From assembly GCF_002234405.1 (NCBI RefSeq), contig NZ_NMQT01000060.1, forward strand, positions 1 through 64,000: a stretch of DNA of 64,000 bases. Direction: 5' to 3'. The notes below the pieces were generated by a model that was given only the letters and a program-made list of their open reading frames with translations, ran no database searches and had not been told where the DNA came from. This document shows positions 8,206 to 16,856 of the stretch, in pieces (the stretch's first letter is position 1; each line of letters begins with the position of its first letter). A program made the position numbers and the translations under genes. The stretch is from Amycolatopsis thailandensis (GTDB taxonomy: Bacteria; Actinomycetota; Actinomycetes; Mycobacteriales; Pseudonocardiaceae).

Positions 8206-10719
8206 TTGGCGCAGGGGGAAACGCAACCGGTCGTCTCGGTGATCGTGGTGAACTACCGGGGAGCGGCCGACACCATCACCTGCCTGAACGCCCTCGCTGA
8301 ACACGATTACCCGAACCTCGAGGTCATCTGCGTCGACAACGCCTCCGGCGGCACCGACGTGGCCGAGATCAAGGCCGCCGTCCCGGGTGTCAAGCTCGTC
8401 GAGTCGCCGGTGAACTCCGGCTTCGCGGGCGGCTGCAACCTCGGTGCCCGGCACGCCACCGGCACCGTCCTCGCCTTCCTCAACAACGACGCCCGCCCGG
8501 CGCCCGGCTGGGTGGGCACGGCCGTCGCCGAGCTGCGCGCGCAGCCGACCGTCGCCGCCGTGGCCAGCAAGGTCCTCGACTGGGAAGGCACCGGCACCGA
8601 CTTCGTCGACGCGGGCCTGACCTGGTTCGGCATGGGCTACAAACGCCACGCGGGCAGCCCACTGGCCGACGTCCCCGCCGCCGAACACGAGATCGCCAAG
8701 GACGTACTGTTCGCGACCGGTTCGGCGATGTTCGTCCGCGCCGGGGTGTTCGCCGAACTCGGCGGGTTCGACGAGCGGTTCTTCATGTTCTACGAGGACG
8801 TCGACCTCGGCTGGCGGCTGAACCTGCGCGGCTGGCGGGTGCGGTACGTGCCGGAGTCGCTGACCTATCACAAGCACCACGCCACCATGTCCACAGTGGA
8901 CGCCCCCGACTCCGGCCGCGAGACGTTCCTGCTGGAGCGCAACGCTTTGGCCGCGCTGTACAAGAACCTTTCCGACGAGACACTCTCGCGCGCGCTGCCC
9001 GCCGCCCTGGCGCTGGCCGTCCGCCGGGCGACCGCGCGCGGCGACCTCGACGCCACCCAGTTCGACCTCGCCCAGGGCGTCGGCCCGGCCGAAACCGGTC
9101 CGGTCGAGGTACCGAGGACGACACTGGCCGGCGTGCTCGCGATCGACCAGTTCGTCGAGCTGCTGCCGTCGCTCGCCGAATCGCGCGCCACCGAACAGGC
9201 CGCCCGTGTCCGCACCGACGCGGATCTACTTCCCCTGCTGCGCAAGGCCTTGGAGCCCGCGTATCCGCTGCCGCGCTACCTCGCCGCGCACGACATCCTG
9301 GTCGAGACGTTCGGCATCGACGCCCTGTTCGGACAGCGCCGCAAAGTCCTGGTCATCACCGGCGACGCGATCACCGAACGAATGGCGGGACCGGCGATCC
9401 GCGCCTGGAACATGTCCGCGACACTGGCCACCGAGCACGACGTCCACCTGGTGACGGTCAACCCGCTCGCCGACCCGCCGCCCGCGCCGTTCCGGGTCAG
9501 CGCGGCGACCCGGCGCGACCTGGAGACCCCGATCGCCTGGGCCGACATCATCGTCCTGCAGGGCCACGTCTTGGAACTCGCGCCCTCGCTCAAGAAGCAG
9601 TACGCGCACAAGATCGTGGTCGCGGACCTGTACGACCCGATGCACCTGGAACTGCTCGAACAGGGCAAGGGTGTCCCCGACGACAAACGCGCGCTGGACC
9701 TCATCGGCGTCACCAAGGTCCTCGACGCGCAGCTGGAACGCGGAGACTTCTTCCTGTGCGCGTCGGAACGGCAGCGGCACTTCTGGCTGGGTCACCTCGC
9801 CGCGATGGGCAGGCTCTCGCCGCGGCTGTACGACGCCGACCCGACCACCCAGTCGCTGCTCTCGATCGTCCCGTTCGGACTGTCCCCCAACGCCCCGGTC
9901 CGCACCGGCCCCGGTCTCCGGTCCACTTTGGACGGCATCGGCGAGACCGATCACGTCGTGCTGTGGGCGGGCGGGGTCTACAGCTGGTTCGACCCGCTCA
10001 CCCTGGTCCGCGCGATCGAACGGCTGCGGCAGCGCCGCGGCGACGTCCGCCTGGTGTTCCTCGGGATGAAGCATCCCAACCCCGAAGTCACCGAAATGGA
10101 CATCGGGGCGCGCACGATGCTGCTTTCGGACACCCTCGGCCTCACCGGCAAGCACGTGTTCTTCAACCAGCACTGGGTGCCCTACGAGGAGCGCCAGAAC
10201 TGGCTGCTGGACGCGAACTGCGGTGTCACCACGCATTACGAGCACGTCGAGACGACGTTCGCCTTCCGCACCCGGGTGCTGGACTACCTGTGGGCGGGGC
10301 TGCCGATCGTCACCACCGACGGCGATTCGTTCGCCGACCTGGTCCGCGAGGAACAGCTCGGCGTCGTCGTCCCGGCCGAGGATGTGGACGCCCTGGCCGC
10401 CGCGCTGGAAAAGGCCTTGTACGACGAGGAGTTCGCCGCGGGCTGCGTCGAGCGGATGGCCGCCGTCGCCCAGCGCTACGCCTGGCCGGAGGCGCTGAAG
10501 CCGCTGGTGGAGTTCTGCCGGAACCCGCGGCCCGCCGCGGACCGGCTCCCCGGCTCGGACGATCTCGTGGTCACCGCGCCGGTGCGGGGCAAGGAAATGC
10601 TGCGCCGCGACGTCGACCTGATCCGCGAGTACCTCGCCGACGGCGGGCCGAAGGAACTCGTGCGGCGCGTCGGCGGCCGGGTGGTCAAGGTCGCCAAGCA
10701 GAGGCTCGGCCGTGGCTGA
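8206..10719 (+). CDS. Bifunctional GT2-GT4 fusion glycosyltransferase
   Basis: The ~837-residue protein joins two glycosyltransferase modules. Residues ~8-300 are a GT2 domain (SVIVVNYRGAADT, VDNASGG, VNSGFAGGCNLGAR, NNDARPAPGW, FDERFFMFYEDVDLGWRL). After a ~70-residue helical linker, residues ~385-770 form a GT-B/GT4-like domain (KVLVITGDAITERMAGPAIR, LWAGGVYSWFDPL, DYLWAGLPIVTTDGDSF). The second module lacks a clear EX7E, having HVETTFAFRTRVL there instead. I chose TTG 8206 because GCAGGGA precedes it by about 8 bases and the 60 upstream codons look non-conserved; an ATG at 8026 is the alternative. It overlaps the next GT4 gene by 8 bases. It may add two successive sugars to one acceptor; that is inference. 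Confidence 0.8.
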   Translation: MAQGETQPVVSVIVVNYRGAADTITCLNALAEHDYPNLEVICVDNASGGTDVAEIKAAVPGVKLVESPVNSGFAGGCNLGARHATGTVLAFLNNDARPAPGWVGTAVAELRAQPTVAAVASKVLDWEGTGTDFVDAGLTWFGMGYKRHAGSPLADVPAAEHEIAKDVLFATGSAMFVRAGVFAELGGFDERFFMFYEDVDLGWRLNLRGWRVRYVPESLTYHKHHATMSTVDAPDSGRETFLLERNALAALYKNLSDETLSRALPAALALAVRRATARGDLDATQFDLAQGVGPAETGPVEVPRTTLAGVLAIDQFVELLPSLAESRATEQAARVRTDADLLPLLRKALEPAYPLPRYLAAHDILVETFGIDALFGQRRKVLVITGDAITERMAGPAIRAWNMSATLATEHDVHLVTVNPLADPPPAPFRVSAATRRDLETPIAWADIIVLQGHVLELAPSLKKQYAHKIVVADLYDPMHLELLEQGKGVPDDKRALDLIGVTKVLDAQLERGDFFLCASERQRHFWLGHLAAMGRLSPRLYDADPTTQSLLSIVPFGLSPNAPVRTGPGLRSTLDGIGETDHVVLWAGGVYSWFDPLTLVRAIERLRQRRGDVRLVFLGMKHPNPEVTEMDIGARTMLLSDTLGLTGKHVFFNQHWVPYEERQNWLLDANCGVTTHYEHVETTFAFRTRVLDYLWAGLPIVTTDGDSFADLVREEQLGVVVPAEDVDALAAALEKALYDEEFAAGCVERMAAVAQRYAWPEALKPLVEFCRNPRPAADRLPGSDDLVVTAPVRGKEMLRRDVDLIREYLADGGPKELVRRVGGRVVKVAKQRLGRG

Positions 10720-11800
10720 TCGTCCGTTGCGCGTCCTCCTCGACGGGACCCCGCTGCTCGGTGCCAGGACGGGCATCGGCCGGTACACCGTCGCCCTGTC
10801 CGAAGAGCTCGCCTCTATGTCCGAAGTGGACACTCGCGCGGTCGCGTTCACCCTCCGGGGCTGGCGGCGGCTGCGGCACGTGCTGCCGCACGGCGTCCGG
10901 GCCCGTGGCATGCCGGTGGCGGCACGACTGCTGCGCAAGGCGTGGCTGCGTTCACAGCTGCCGCCGGTGGAACTGTTCGCCGGACCGACCGACGTCGTGC
11001 ACGGCACCAACTTCGTGCTGCCGGGCCGGTTCCGCGCGGCGGGTGTGGTGACCATTCACGATCTGGCCTTTTTGGACGCTCCCGAGGAGCTCGCGCCGAG
11101 TGATCACGAGCTGCCGCGGCTGGTCCGGCGCGGCGCCCGGCTCGCCGACGCGATCTGCACCCCCACCAACGCCGTCGCCGACCAGGTCGCCGAACGGCTC
11201 GACGTGGATCGCGGCAAGATCATCGTCACCCCGCTCGGGGTGAACCCGGCCTGGTTCACCGCCCGCCCGCCGGACCGGGAACGCCGCGAGGAACTCGGTC
11301 TTCCGGACAAGTACCTGCTCTTCGCGGGCGCCCCCGGCCCCAGGAAGGGCCTGCACTGGCTCCAGCAGGCGCACGAGGCGGCACCGGATCTGCCGGAACT
11401 GGTGTTCGTCGGCCCGGGTTCGTTCTCGGTGGGCTCGCGGTCGCGCCACGTGGGCTACCTGTCGGACGTGAACCTCCGCCGGGTCGTCGCCGGGGCCAGC
11501 GCGCTGGTGCTGCCGTCGCGCGACGAAGGCTTCGGGCTCCCGGTGCTGGAAGCGCTGGCATCGGACGTTCCCGTGGTGTGCACGGACATCCCGGCACTGC
11601 GCGAGGTCGCGGGGAACTGCGCGAGCCTCGTGCCTTACGAGGACGTCGACGGGCTCGTGGAGGCGCTGCGGATGGCTGTCAGCGACCCGCACGCCGTCGC
11701 CACTTCGGCCGCGCGCCGCGCCCACGTCGCGAACTTCACCTGGCGCGCGTGCGCCGAACTCACCGTCGCCGCGTACCGCCAGGCGAGCACGAAACACTGA
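10712..11800 (+). CDS. GT4-family glycosyltransferase
   Basis: A 362-residue GT-B enzyme started at GTG 10712, overlapping the fusion gene by 8 bases, which implies translational coupling. N-terminal LLDGTPLLGARTGIGRYTV is the usual acceptor-side glycine loop; the C-terminal domain has FAGAPGPRKGLHWL and the EX7E motif in DEGFGLPVLEAL. Closest relatives are mannosyltransferases of the WbaZ/RfaB kind. As the last gene of the rightward run it is followed two bases later by a strong palindrome (11802-11874) and is convergent with rmlD. Donor unknown. Confidence 0.83.
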   Translation: MADRPLRVLLDGTPLLGARTGIGRYTVALSEELASMSEVDTRAVAFTLRGWRRLRHVLPHGVRARGMPVAARLLRKAWLRSQLPPVELFAGPTDVVHGTNFVLPGRFRAAGVVTIHDLAFLDAPEELAPSDHELPRLVRRGARLADAICTPTNAVADQVAERLDVDRGKIIVTPLGVNPAWFTARPPDRERREELGLPDKYLLFAGAPGPRKGLHWLQQAHEAAPDLPELVFVGPGSFSVGSRSRHVGYLSDVNLRRVVAGASALVLPSRDEGFGLPVLEALASDVPVVCTDIPALREVAGNCASLVPYEDVDGLVEALRMAVSDPHAVATSAARRAHVANFTWRACAELTVAAYRQASTKH

Positions 11801-11801
11801 C

Positions 11802-11874
11802 CCTATGCATTTCGTCCTCTGGATGCGGTAGTTGGCACCGCGAACTACCGCATTCAGAGGACGAAATGCATAGG
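11802..11874. terminator. 32-bp inverted repeat between convergent genes (GTCCTCTGGATGCGG family)
   Basis: Bases 11802-11833 pair with 11843-11874, 31 of 32 positions, the exception being a G-T pair, around a 9-base loop. The arm contains GCATTTCGTCCTCTGGATGC. It fills the gap between the glycosyltransferase stop (11800) and the rmlD stop (11877), so it is well placed to terminate both. The same core recurs at 25029-25076 after purE. A T-tract is absent. Confidence 0.78.
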
Positions 11875-11876
11875 AG

Positions 11877-12749
11877 TCAGGAGGCGAAGTAGGCCTTCAG
11901 GGCATCCGTCCAGTCCCGAAGCGGCGTGAGACCGGCCTCGCGCCACGAAGCGTTCGAAAGCACCCCGTACGCCGGGCGCTTCGCCGGACGCGGGAACTCC
12001 GCCGTCGTACACGGCTTCACCCGCGCCGGATCCGCGCCGAGCTCCGCGAAGATCGCCTGCGCGAACCCGCACCACGTCGTCGACCCGCCGCCTGTGCAGT
12101 GCAGCACCCGCTGCGACGGGCCTTCGCCGGCCGCGACACGACCGGCCAGCTCCAGCAGCCCGGCGGCGAGATCGCGGGACCAGGTCGGCGCACCGGTCTG
12201 ATCGTCCACTACGGACAGTTCTTCGCGCTCTTTTTCCAGCCGCGCCATGGTCTTCACGAAGTTCGACCCGGTCTTGCCGTACACCCAGGACGTCCGCACG
12301 ATCCAGGACCGCGCCCCCGACCCGAGGACCGCGTCCTCACCGGCCGCCTTCGTCCGGCCGTACGCGTTGAGCGGCCCCAGCAGATCCGTGACCTCGTACG
12401 GCGAAGTCGCGTCTCCGGCGAAGACGTAGTCCGTGGACACGTGGATGAGCGGCACCCCGCGCGACGAACACGCGGCGGCGAGCACCCGGGGTCCGTCCGC
12501 GTTCACCGCGAACGCCCGCTCCTCGTCGGTTTCCGCGGCGTCCACCGCGGTGTAGGCCGCCGCGTTGATCACCACCGGCGACGTCCCCGCCGCCCGGGCC
12601 CGGTCCGCCAGCTCGGTGACCGCGGCGACGACCTGGCCGGTGTCGCGCACGTTCAGCTCCGCCGACGACGGCGTCGCGGAGTCCGGCGCCAGCGCCGCGA
12701 TGTCCTGTCCCAGCTGGCCGGATCCGCCCGGTACGAGAACGCTCAGCAC
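11877..12749 (-). CDS. rmlD: dTDP-4-dehydrorhamnose reductase
   Basis: The last enzyme of dTDP-L-rhamnose synthesis, reducing dTDP-4-keto-L-rhamnose with NADPH. The 290-residue product (GTG 12749) has the Rossmann loop VPGGSGQLGQDI at the N terminus, INAAAYTAVDAAE, VSTDYVFAGD, and YGRTKAAGE carrying the Tyr-x3-Lys catalytic pair; WVYGKTGSNFVKTM is also typical. The start is two bases after the rmlB stop, so both genes are one operon. rmlA and rmlC are not in the window. In M. tuberculosis rmlD directly precedes wbbL; here six kilobases of other glycosyltransferase genes intervene. Confidence 0.93.
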   Translation of the reverse strand: MLSVLVPGGSGQLGQDIAALAPDSATPSSAELNVRDTGQVVAAVTELADRARAAGTSPVVINAAAYTAVDAAETDEERAFAVNADGPRVLAAACSSRGVPLIHVSTDYVFAGDATSPYEVTDLLGPLNAYGRTKAAGEDAVLGSGARSWIVRTSWVYGKTGSNFVKTMARLEKEREELSVVDDQTGAPTWSRDLAAGLLELAGRVAAGEGPSQRVLHCTGGGSTTWCGFAQAIFAELGADPARVKPCTTAEFPRPAKRPAYGVLSNASWREAGLTPLRDWTDALKAYFAS

Positions 12750-12751
12750 TT

Positions 12752-13735
12752 TCAGGCCCCCGCGCGGTTCTTCAGCGGCTCCCACCACGAACGGTTTTCC
12801 CGATACCAGGCGACCGTGTCGGCGAGACCGTCCTCAAAGGACATTCGCGGCGCGTAACCGAGCTCGGCCGAGATCTTCGTGATGTCCACCGAGTACCGGC
12901 GGTCGTGACCCTTGCGGTCCTCGACCGGCTCGACGCTCTCCCAATCGGCGTCAACGGCGTCCAGCAGCCGCCCGGTCAGCTCGCGGTTGGTCAGTTCCGT
13001 GCCGCCGCCGATGTTGTAGACCTCGCCCGGCCTGCCGCCGTCGACGACGAACTGGATGCCGCGACAGTGATCGTCCACGTGCAGCCAGTCACGCACGTTG
13101 AGCCCGTCGCCGTAGAGCGGAACCTTTTTGCCGTCGAGCAGATTGGTCACGAAGAGCGGGATGACCTTCTCAGGGAATTGGTACGGACCGTAGTTGTTCG
13201 AGCACCTCGTGACACAGACGGGCAGTCCGTGGGTGCGGAAGAAGGAACGGGCCAACAGATCCGAAGAAGCCTTCGACGCCGAGTACGGCGAATTCGGCTC
13301 CAAAGCGTGGTCTTCGGTCCAGGATCCTTCGTCGATCGAGCCGTAGACCTCGTCGGTCGACACGTGGACGAACTTCCCGACCTCGGCTTCGAGCGCGGCC
13401 TGCAACAGGGTCTGCGTGCCGAGCACGTTGGTCAGCACGAAGTCGGCGGCTCCGGCGATCGAACGGTCCACATGGGACTCGGCGGCGAAGTGCACGACGA
13501 GGTCGATGCCCTGCATCAGCTCGCTGACCAGGGCGCCGTCGCAGATGTCGCCCTTTTCGAACCGGTAGCGCGGGTTCTTGCGGACCGGTTCCAGATTCGC
13601 TTCGTTGCCCGCGTAGGTCAGCTTGTCGAGCACGATCAGCTCGGCGTCGACCAGGCTAGGGTATGCCCCCGTCAGCACCTGCCGGACGTAATGCGAACCG
13701 ATGAACCCGGCACCCCCGGTGACCAGCACCCGCAT
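12752..13735 (-). CDS. rmlB: dTDP-glucose 4,6-dehydratase
   Basis: The 327-residue enzyme converts dTDP-glucose to dTDP-4-keto-6-deoxyglucose with bound NAD+. Hallmarks are VTGGAGFIGSHYVR (about 4-17), HFAAESHVDRSI, STDEVYGSIDEG holding the catalytic Asp-Glu region, and YSASKASSDLL with Tyr-x3-Lys. ATG 13735 is preceded by a strong AGGGAGGG site. It heads the rmlB-rmlD operon and is divergent from the LCP gene, with a ~150-base region between the starts. Its product feeds both RmlC/RmlD and, potentially, other deoxysugar pathways. Confidence 0.95.
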   Translation of the reverse strand: MRVLVTGGAGFIGSHYVRQVLTGAYPSLVDAELIVLDKLTYAGNEANLEPVRKNPRYRFEKGDICDGALVSELMQGIDLVVHFAAESHVDRSIAGAADFVLTNVLGTQTLLQAALEAEVGKFVHVSTDEVYGSIDEGSWTEDHALEPNSPYSASKASSDLLARSFFRTHGLPVCVTRCSNNYGPYQFPEKVIPLFVTNLLDGKKVPLYGDGLNVRDWLHVDDHCRGIQFVVDGGRPGEVYNIGGGTELTNRELTGRLLDAVDADWESVEPVEDRKGHDRRYSVDITKISAELGYAPRMSFEDGLADTVAWYRENRSWWEPLKNRAGA

Positions 13736-13886
13736 CCCGCGACCCTCCCTTGACGACTTCCCGGACCAGCCGAGTGTGTCACGACCGGGGCAACCTTTCA
13801 CCAGCCTACGGACGTCTAACACAGGGATCAGTAGAGTTGTCCGAGTGGCACGAGTGTGCCCTGGGGAGATTCGTGGAGGACCGCAC

Positions 13887-15434
13887 GTGACCGAGTGGCC
13901 CGGGCCACCCATTCCGGCGCGCCGTGGCGGCGTCGCTATGTTCGCCCGCCGCGGGGTGAAGGTCGTGTTCAGCCTGGTCTCGATCACGATCCTGACGCTG
14001 ACCTGGTGGGGCTGGCAGTTCATCGGCGACCCGTCGCAGGGCTTCGCGACCACGAACATCTTCGAGGACGACGGCCACCCGCCGGCGAAACCGCTGGACG
14101 GCGCGATCGACATCCTGCTCGTCGGCCAGGACAGCCGCACCGACGCGCAGGGCAACCCGCTGCCGCGCGAGGTCCTCGACATGCTGCACGCCGGCGTCTC
14201 GGACGGCGAGCGCCAGACCGACACGATGATCCTGGTGCACATCCCCCAGAACGGTAAGAAGGCGACCGCGATCTCCTTCCCCCGCGACTCCTGGGTCGAG
14301 ATCACCGGCGGTTTCGGCAAGCACAAGCTCAACAGCGCGTACGTGTACGCCTACAACGACACGTCGAAGACGCTCCAGCAACAGGGCAACTCCGACCTCA
14401 AGGACGTCGACGCCAAGGCCAAGGACGCCGGCCGCAAGAACCTGATCGCGACGCTCGAGAAGTTCATCGGCAAGCCCAAGATGATCGACCGGTACGCCGA
14501 GGTGAACCTGTCGAGCTTCTACGAGATCACCAAGGCGATCGGCGGCGTCGAGGTCTGCCTGAACGGCCCGGTCAAGGAGAAGAAGTCCGGAGTGGACCTG
14601 CCCGCCGGGAAGTCGACCGTCGAAGGGGTCCAGGCGCTCGCGTTCGTCCGCCAGCGGTACGACCTGCAGAACGGCGACCTCGACCGGATCGCGCGGCAGC
14701 AGGCCTTCCTGTCCGGGCTGGCGAACAAGGTCCTCTCCTCCGACGTCCTGATCAACCCGGTGAAGATCTCGGACCTGATCGGCGCGGTGAAGAAGTCGGT
14801 CGTGCTGTCGGCGGGCTGGGACCTGCCGGAGTTCGCCGCGCAGATGCGCGGGCTGACCAGCGGAAACGTCGAGTTCCACACGATCCCGACGCAGGGTGAC
14901 GCGACCATCGGCGGCGCCGCCGTGCTCCGGGTGGACCCGGCGCAGGTGCAGGCCGAGGTCGCCCGCCTGACCTCCGACGGCGAAACGGCGCCCACCTCGA
15001 CCCCGGCCACGCTGCCGGGCGCGGAAGCAGTGACCGTCGAACTCTTCGACGGCTCCGGCTCCCCCACCCTGGCCACCGAGACCCGGAACCTCCTGCAGGG
15101 CAAGGGTTTCAAGCTCGCGGCCGATACCAAGCTGAGCACCCGCAACTCGACGGTCATCCGGCACGCGCCGGGCGACGAGGCCGCGCTGGCCCTGATCAAG
15201 CAGGTCTTCGGCACCGCGGTGCAGGCCGAGGCGGACCGGGACGTGCCCTCCGGAAAGGTGCGGGTCCTGCTCGGCAAGGACTTCAAGGGCGCTTCCGCGG
15301 ACCAGGGCGGCGTGGCCACCACGACCCCGCCGAAGTCGCCACCGGCTTCGAAGCCGGCTCAGCCGCCCTCCAGCCCTCCGGCGGCCCCCAGCACGAAGCC
15401 GATCGTCGCGGGCAATGTGCCCTGCGTCAATTAA
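13887..15434 (+). CDS. LytR-CpsA-Psr (LCP) phosphotransferase with LytR_C domain
   Basis: By family, LCP proteins transfer lipid-linked polymers, such as arabinogalactan in mycolata, onto peptidoglycan outside the membrane. GTG 13887 follows GGAGGA by about 6 bases and gives 515 residues. A single membrane anchor (VVFSLVSITILTLTWWGW) is at about 28-45. The LCP core runs from DILLVGQDSRTDAQGNP through AISFPRDSWVEI to FVRQRYDLQNGDLDRIARQQ, carrying the conserved Arg and Asp residues. A LytR_C domain (VTVELFDGSGSPTLA onward) and a Pro/Ser-rich tail follow, ending VPCVN. It corresponds in position to M. tuberculosis Rv3267 and is followed by a second LCP gene 89 bases on. Confidence 0.92.
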   Translation: MTEWPGPPIPARRGGVAMFARRGVKVVFSLVSITILTLTWWGWQFIGDPSQGFATTNIFEDDGHPPAKPLDGAIDILLVGQDSRTDAQGNPLPREVLDMLHAGVSDGERQTDTMILVHIPQNGKKATAISFPRDSWVEITGGFGKHKLNSAYVYAYNDTSKTLQQQGNSDLKDVDAKAKDAGRKNLIATLEKFIGKPKMIDRYAEVNLSSFYEITKAIGGVEVCLNGPVKEKKSGVDLPAGKSTVEGVQALAFVRQRYDLQNGDLDRIARQQAFLSGLANKVLSSDVLINPVKISDLIGAVKKSVVLSAGWDLPEFAAQMRGLTSGNVEFHTIPTQGDATIGGAAVLRVDPAQVQAEVARLTSDGETAPTSTPATLPGAEAVTVELFDGSGSPTLATETRNLLQGKGFKLAADTKLSTRNSTVIRHAPGDEAALALIKQVFGTAVQAEADRDVPSGKVRVLLGKDFKGASADQGGVATTTPPKSPPASKPAQPPSSPPAAPSTKPIVAGNVPCVN

Positions 15435-15523
15435 TCCCCGGGTACTCAGCGTGGCCGACCTCGCCGTGGCCTAGCCTTCTCCTACGATCGAACCGGCGGG
15501 CAGCGCGAGGGAGGTGAACAGGG

Positions 15524-16846
15524 ATGGACAGCGAGGACAAAGCCGTCAACGAGCATTCCGAACAGTTGGACGCCGAAGATCCGAAGCCGGAAGAGGCCGC
15601 CGCCTCGGACACCGAGAGTGACGAAGAGTCCCGGTTCGTCCCGACGCCGTACCCGCGAAATCAACTTCCCCAGCCGTCCTCTCCGCCGGAGGACGAAGAC
15701 GAACCGGTCTCGGGTGTACTCGACGTACCCGAACGCCCGCTTCGCCGCGCCGGCCGGTACACCCGCCGGATCGCGATCGGCCTCGTGTCGCTGCTCGCCC
15801 TCGGTACGACGGGCTACGCGTATGTCACCAAGGACCGGTTGCAGGACAACGTCCCCACGACGAACGCCCTGAGCAAGGCCGACGATCCCGCCGCGCCGCC
15901 CGCCGACGACGGCGCCAACGACATCCTCCTGGTCGGCAGCGACGCGCGGACCGACGCGCAGGGCAATCCGCTGCCGCTCAAGGTGCTCAAGGAGCTGCGC
16001 ACCGAGGGGAAGGCGGGCGTCAACACCGACACCATCATCATCCTGCGCATCCCAAAGAACGGCGGGAAGCCGTCGGGCGTCTCGATCCCGCGCGACACCT
16101 GGACCGACATCCCCGGCCGCGGCCCGAACAAGATCAATTCGGCGTACGGCGTCGCGAAGACCAACTACGCGAACGCGCACCGAGGCGAGTCCGACCAGGC
16201 GAAACTCGAACGCGATTCCGATCAGGAAGGCCGCAAGGCACTGGTCCAGACCGTTCAGGACCTGACGAAGATCCGCATCGACCACTACGCCGAGGTCAAC
16301 CTGCTCGGGTTCTACCTGCTGACCGAGGCGCTGGGCGGCGTGAAGGTCTGTCTGAACCACTCCACCGAGGACAAGGATTCCGGCGCGAACTTCCGCCGCG
16401 GCGAACAGACCGTCTCGGGCGGCGAGGCGCTCTCCTTCGTGCGGCAGCGGAAGAACCTGCCGCGCGGCGACCTCGACCGCATCGTCCGCCAGCAGACGTT
16501 CCTCTCCTCCGCGCTGAACCAGGTGCTCTCGGCGGGCACGCTGACCAGCCCGTCGACGATGACGGGCCTGATCGACGTCGTGCGCCGGTCGATCGTCCTC
16601 GACGAAGGTCTGGACCTGCTGGAATTCGCGCAGCAGGCGAGGGGGATCGCGTCGGGTGACCTGACGTTCACGACCATCCCGGTGGTGAACATCAACGGCC
16701 GCAGCGCCGACGGCCAGAGCATCGTCGAGATCGATCCCGCCGCGGTGCGGACCTTCGTCACCGGCCTGGTCGGCCGGGGCGGTGGCGGCGGGGCTTCCGG
16801 CGCTGCTCCCCTGCTCGCCGCGTCGAGCGTTCCCTGCGTGAACTAG
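15524..16846 (+). CDS. LytR-CpsA-Psr (LCP) phosphotransferase
   Basis: A 440-residue paralogue of the preceding LCP protein. It has an acidic cytoplasmic region of ~80 residues (SEQLDAEDPKPEEAAASDTE), a membrane anchor (IAIGLVSLLALGTTGYAYV) and an LCP core with DILLVGSDARTDAQGNPLPL, GVSIPRDTWTDI and FVRQRKNLPRGDLDRIVRQQ. It lacks the LytR_C domain but ends in the same VPCVN pentapeptide as its neighbour. The ATG is preceded by GGGAGGTG. The long charged N-terminal tail could be a regulatory or phosphorylated segment, which is inference. It probably works in the same envelope-ligation step or on a second polymer. Confidence 0.92.
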   Translation: MDSEDKAVNEHSEQLDAEDPKPEEAAASDTESDEESRFVPTPYPRNQLPQPSSPPEDEDEPVSGVLDVPERPLRRAGRYTRRIAIGLVSLLALGTTGYAYVTKDRLQDNVPTTNALSKADDPAAPPADDGANDILLVGSDARTDAQGNPLPLKVLKELRTEGKAGVNTDTIIILRIPKNGGKPSGVSIPRDTWTDIPGRGPNKINSAYGVAKTNYANAHRGESDQAKLERDSDQEGRKALVQTVQDLTKIRIDHYAEVNLLGFYLLTEALGGVKVCLNHSTEDKDSGANFRRGEQTVSGGEALSFVRQRKNLPRGDLDRIVRQQTFLSSALNQVLSAGTLTSPSTMTGLIDVVRRSIVLDEGLDLLEFAQQARGIASGDLTFTTIPVVNINGRSADGQSIVEIDPAAVRTFVTGLVGRGGGGGASGAAPLLAASSVPCVN

Positions 16847-16856
16847 CGTTGGGGGC

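Noticed and set aside
9226..11055. Long open frame on the minus strand opposite the GT2-GT4 fusion
   Set aside because: It is the usual antisense shadow of high-GC coding DNA; its product is Arg/Asp/Gly-rich with no domain, while the plus strand has clear motifs.
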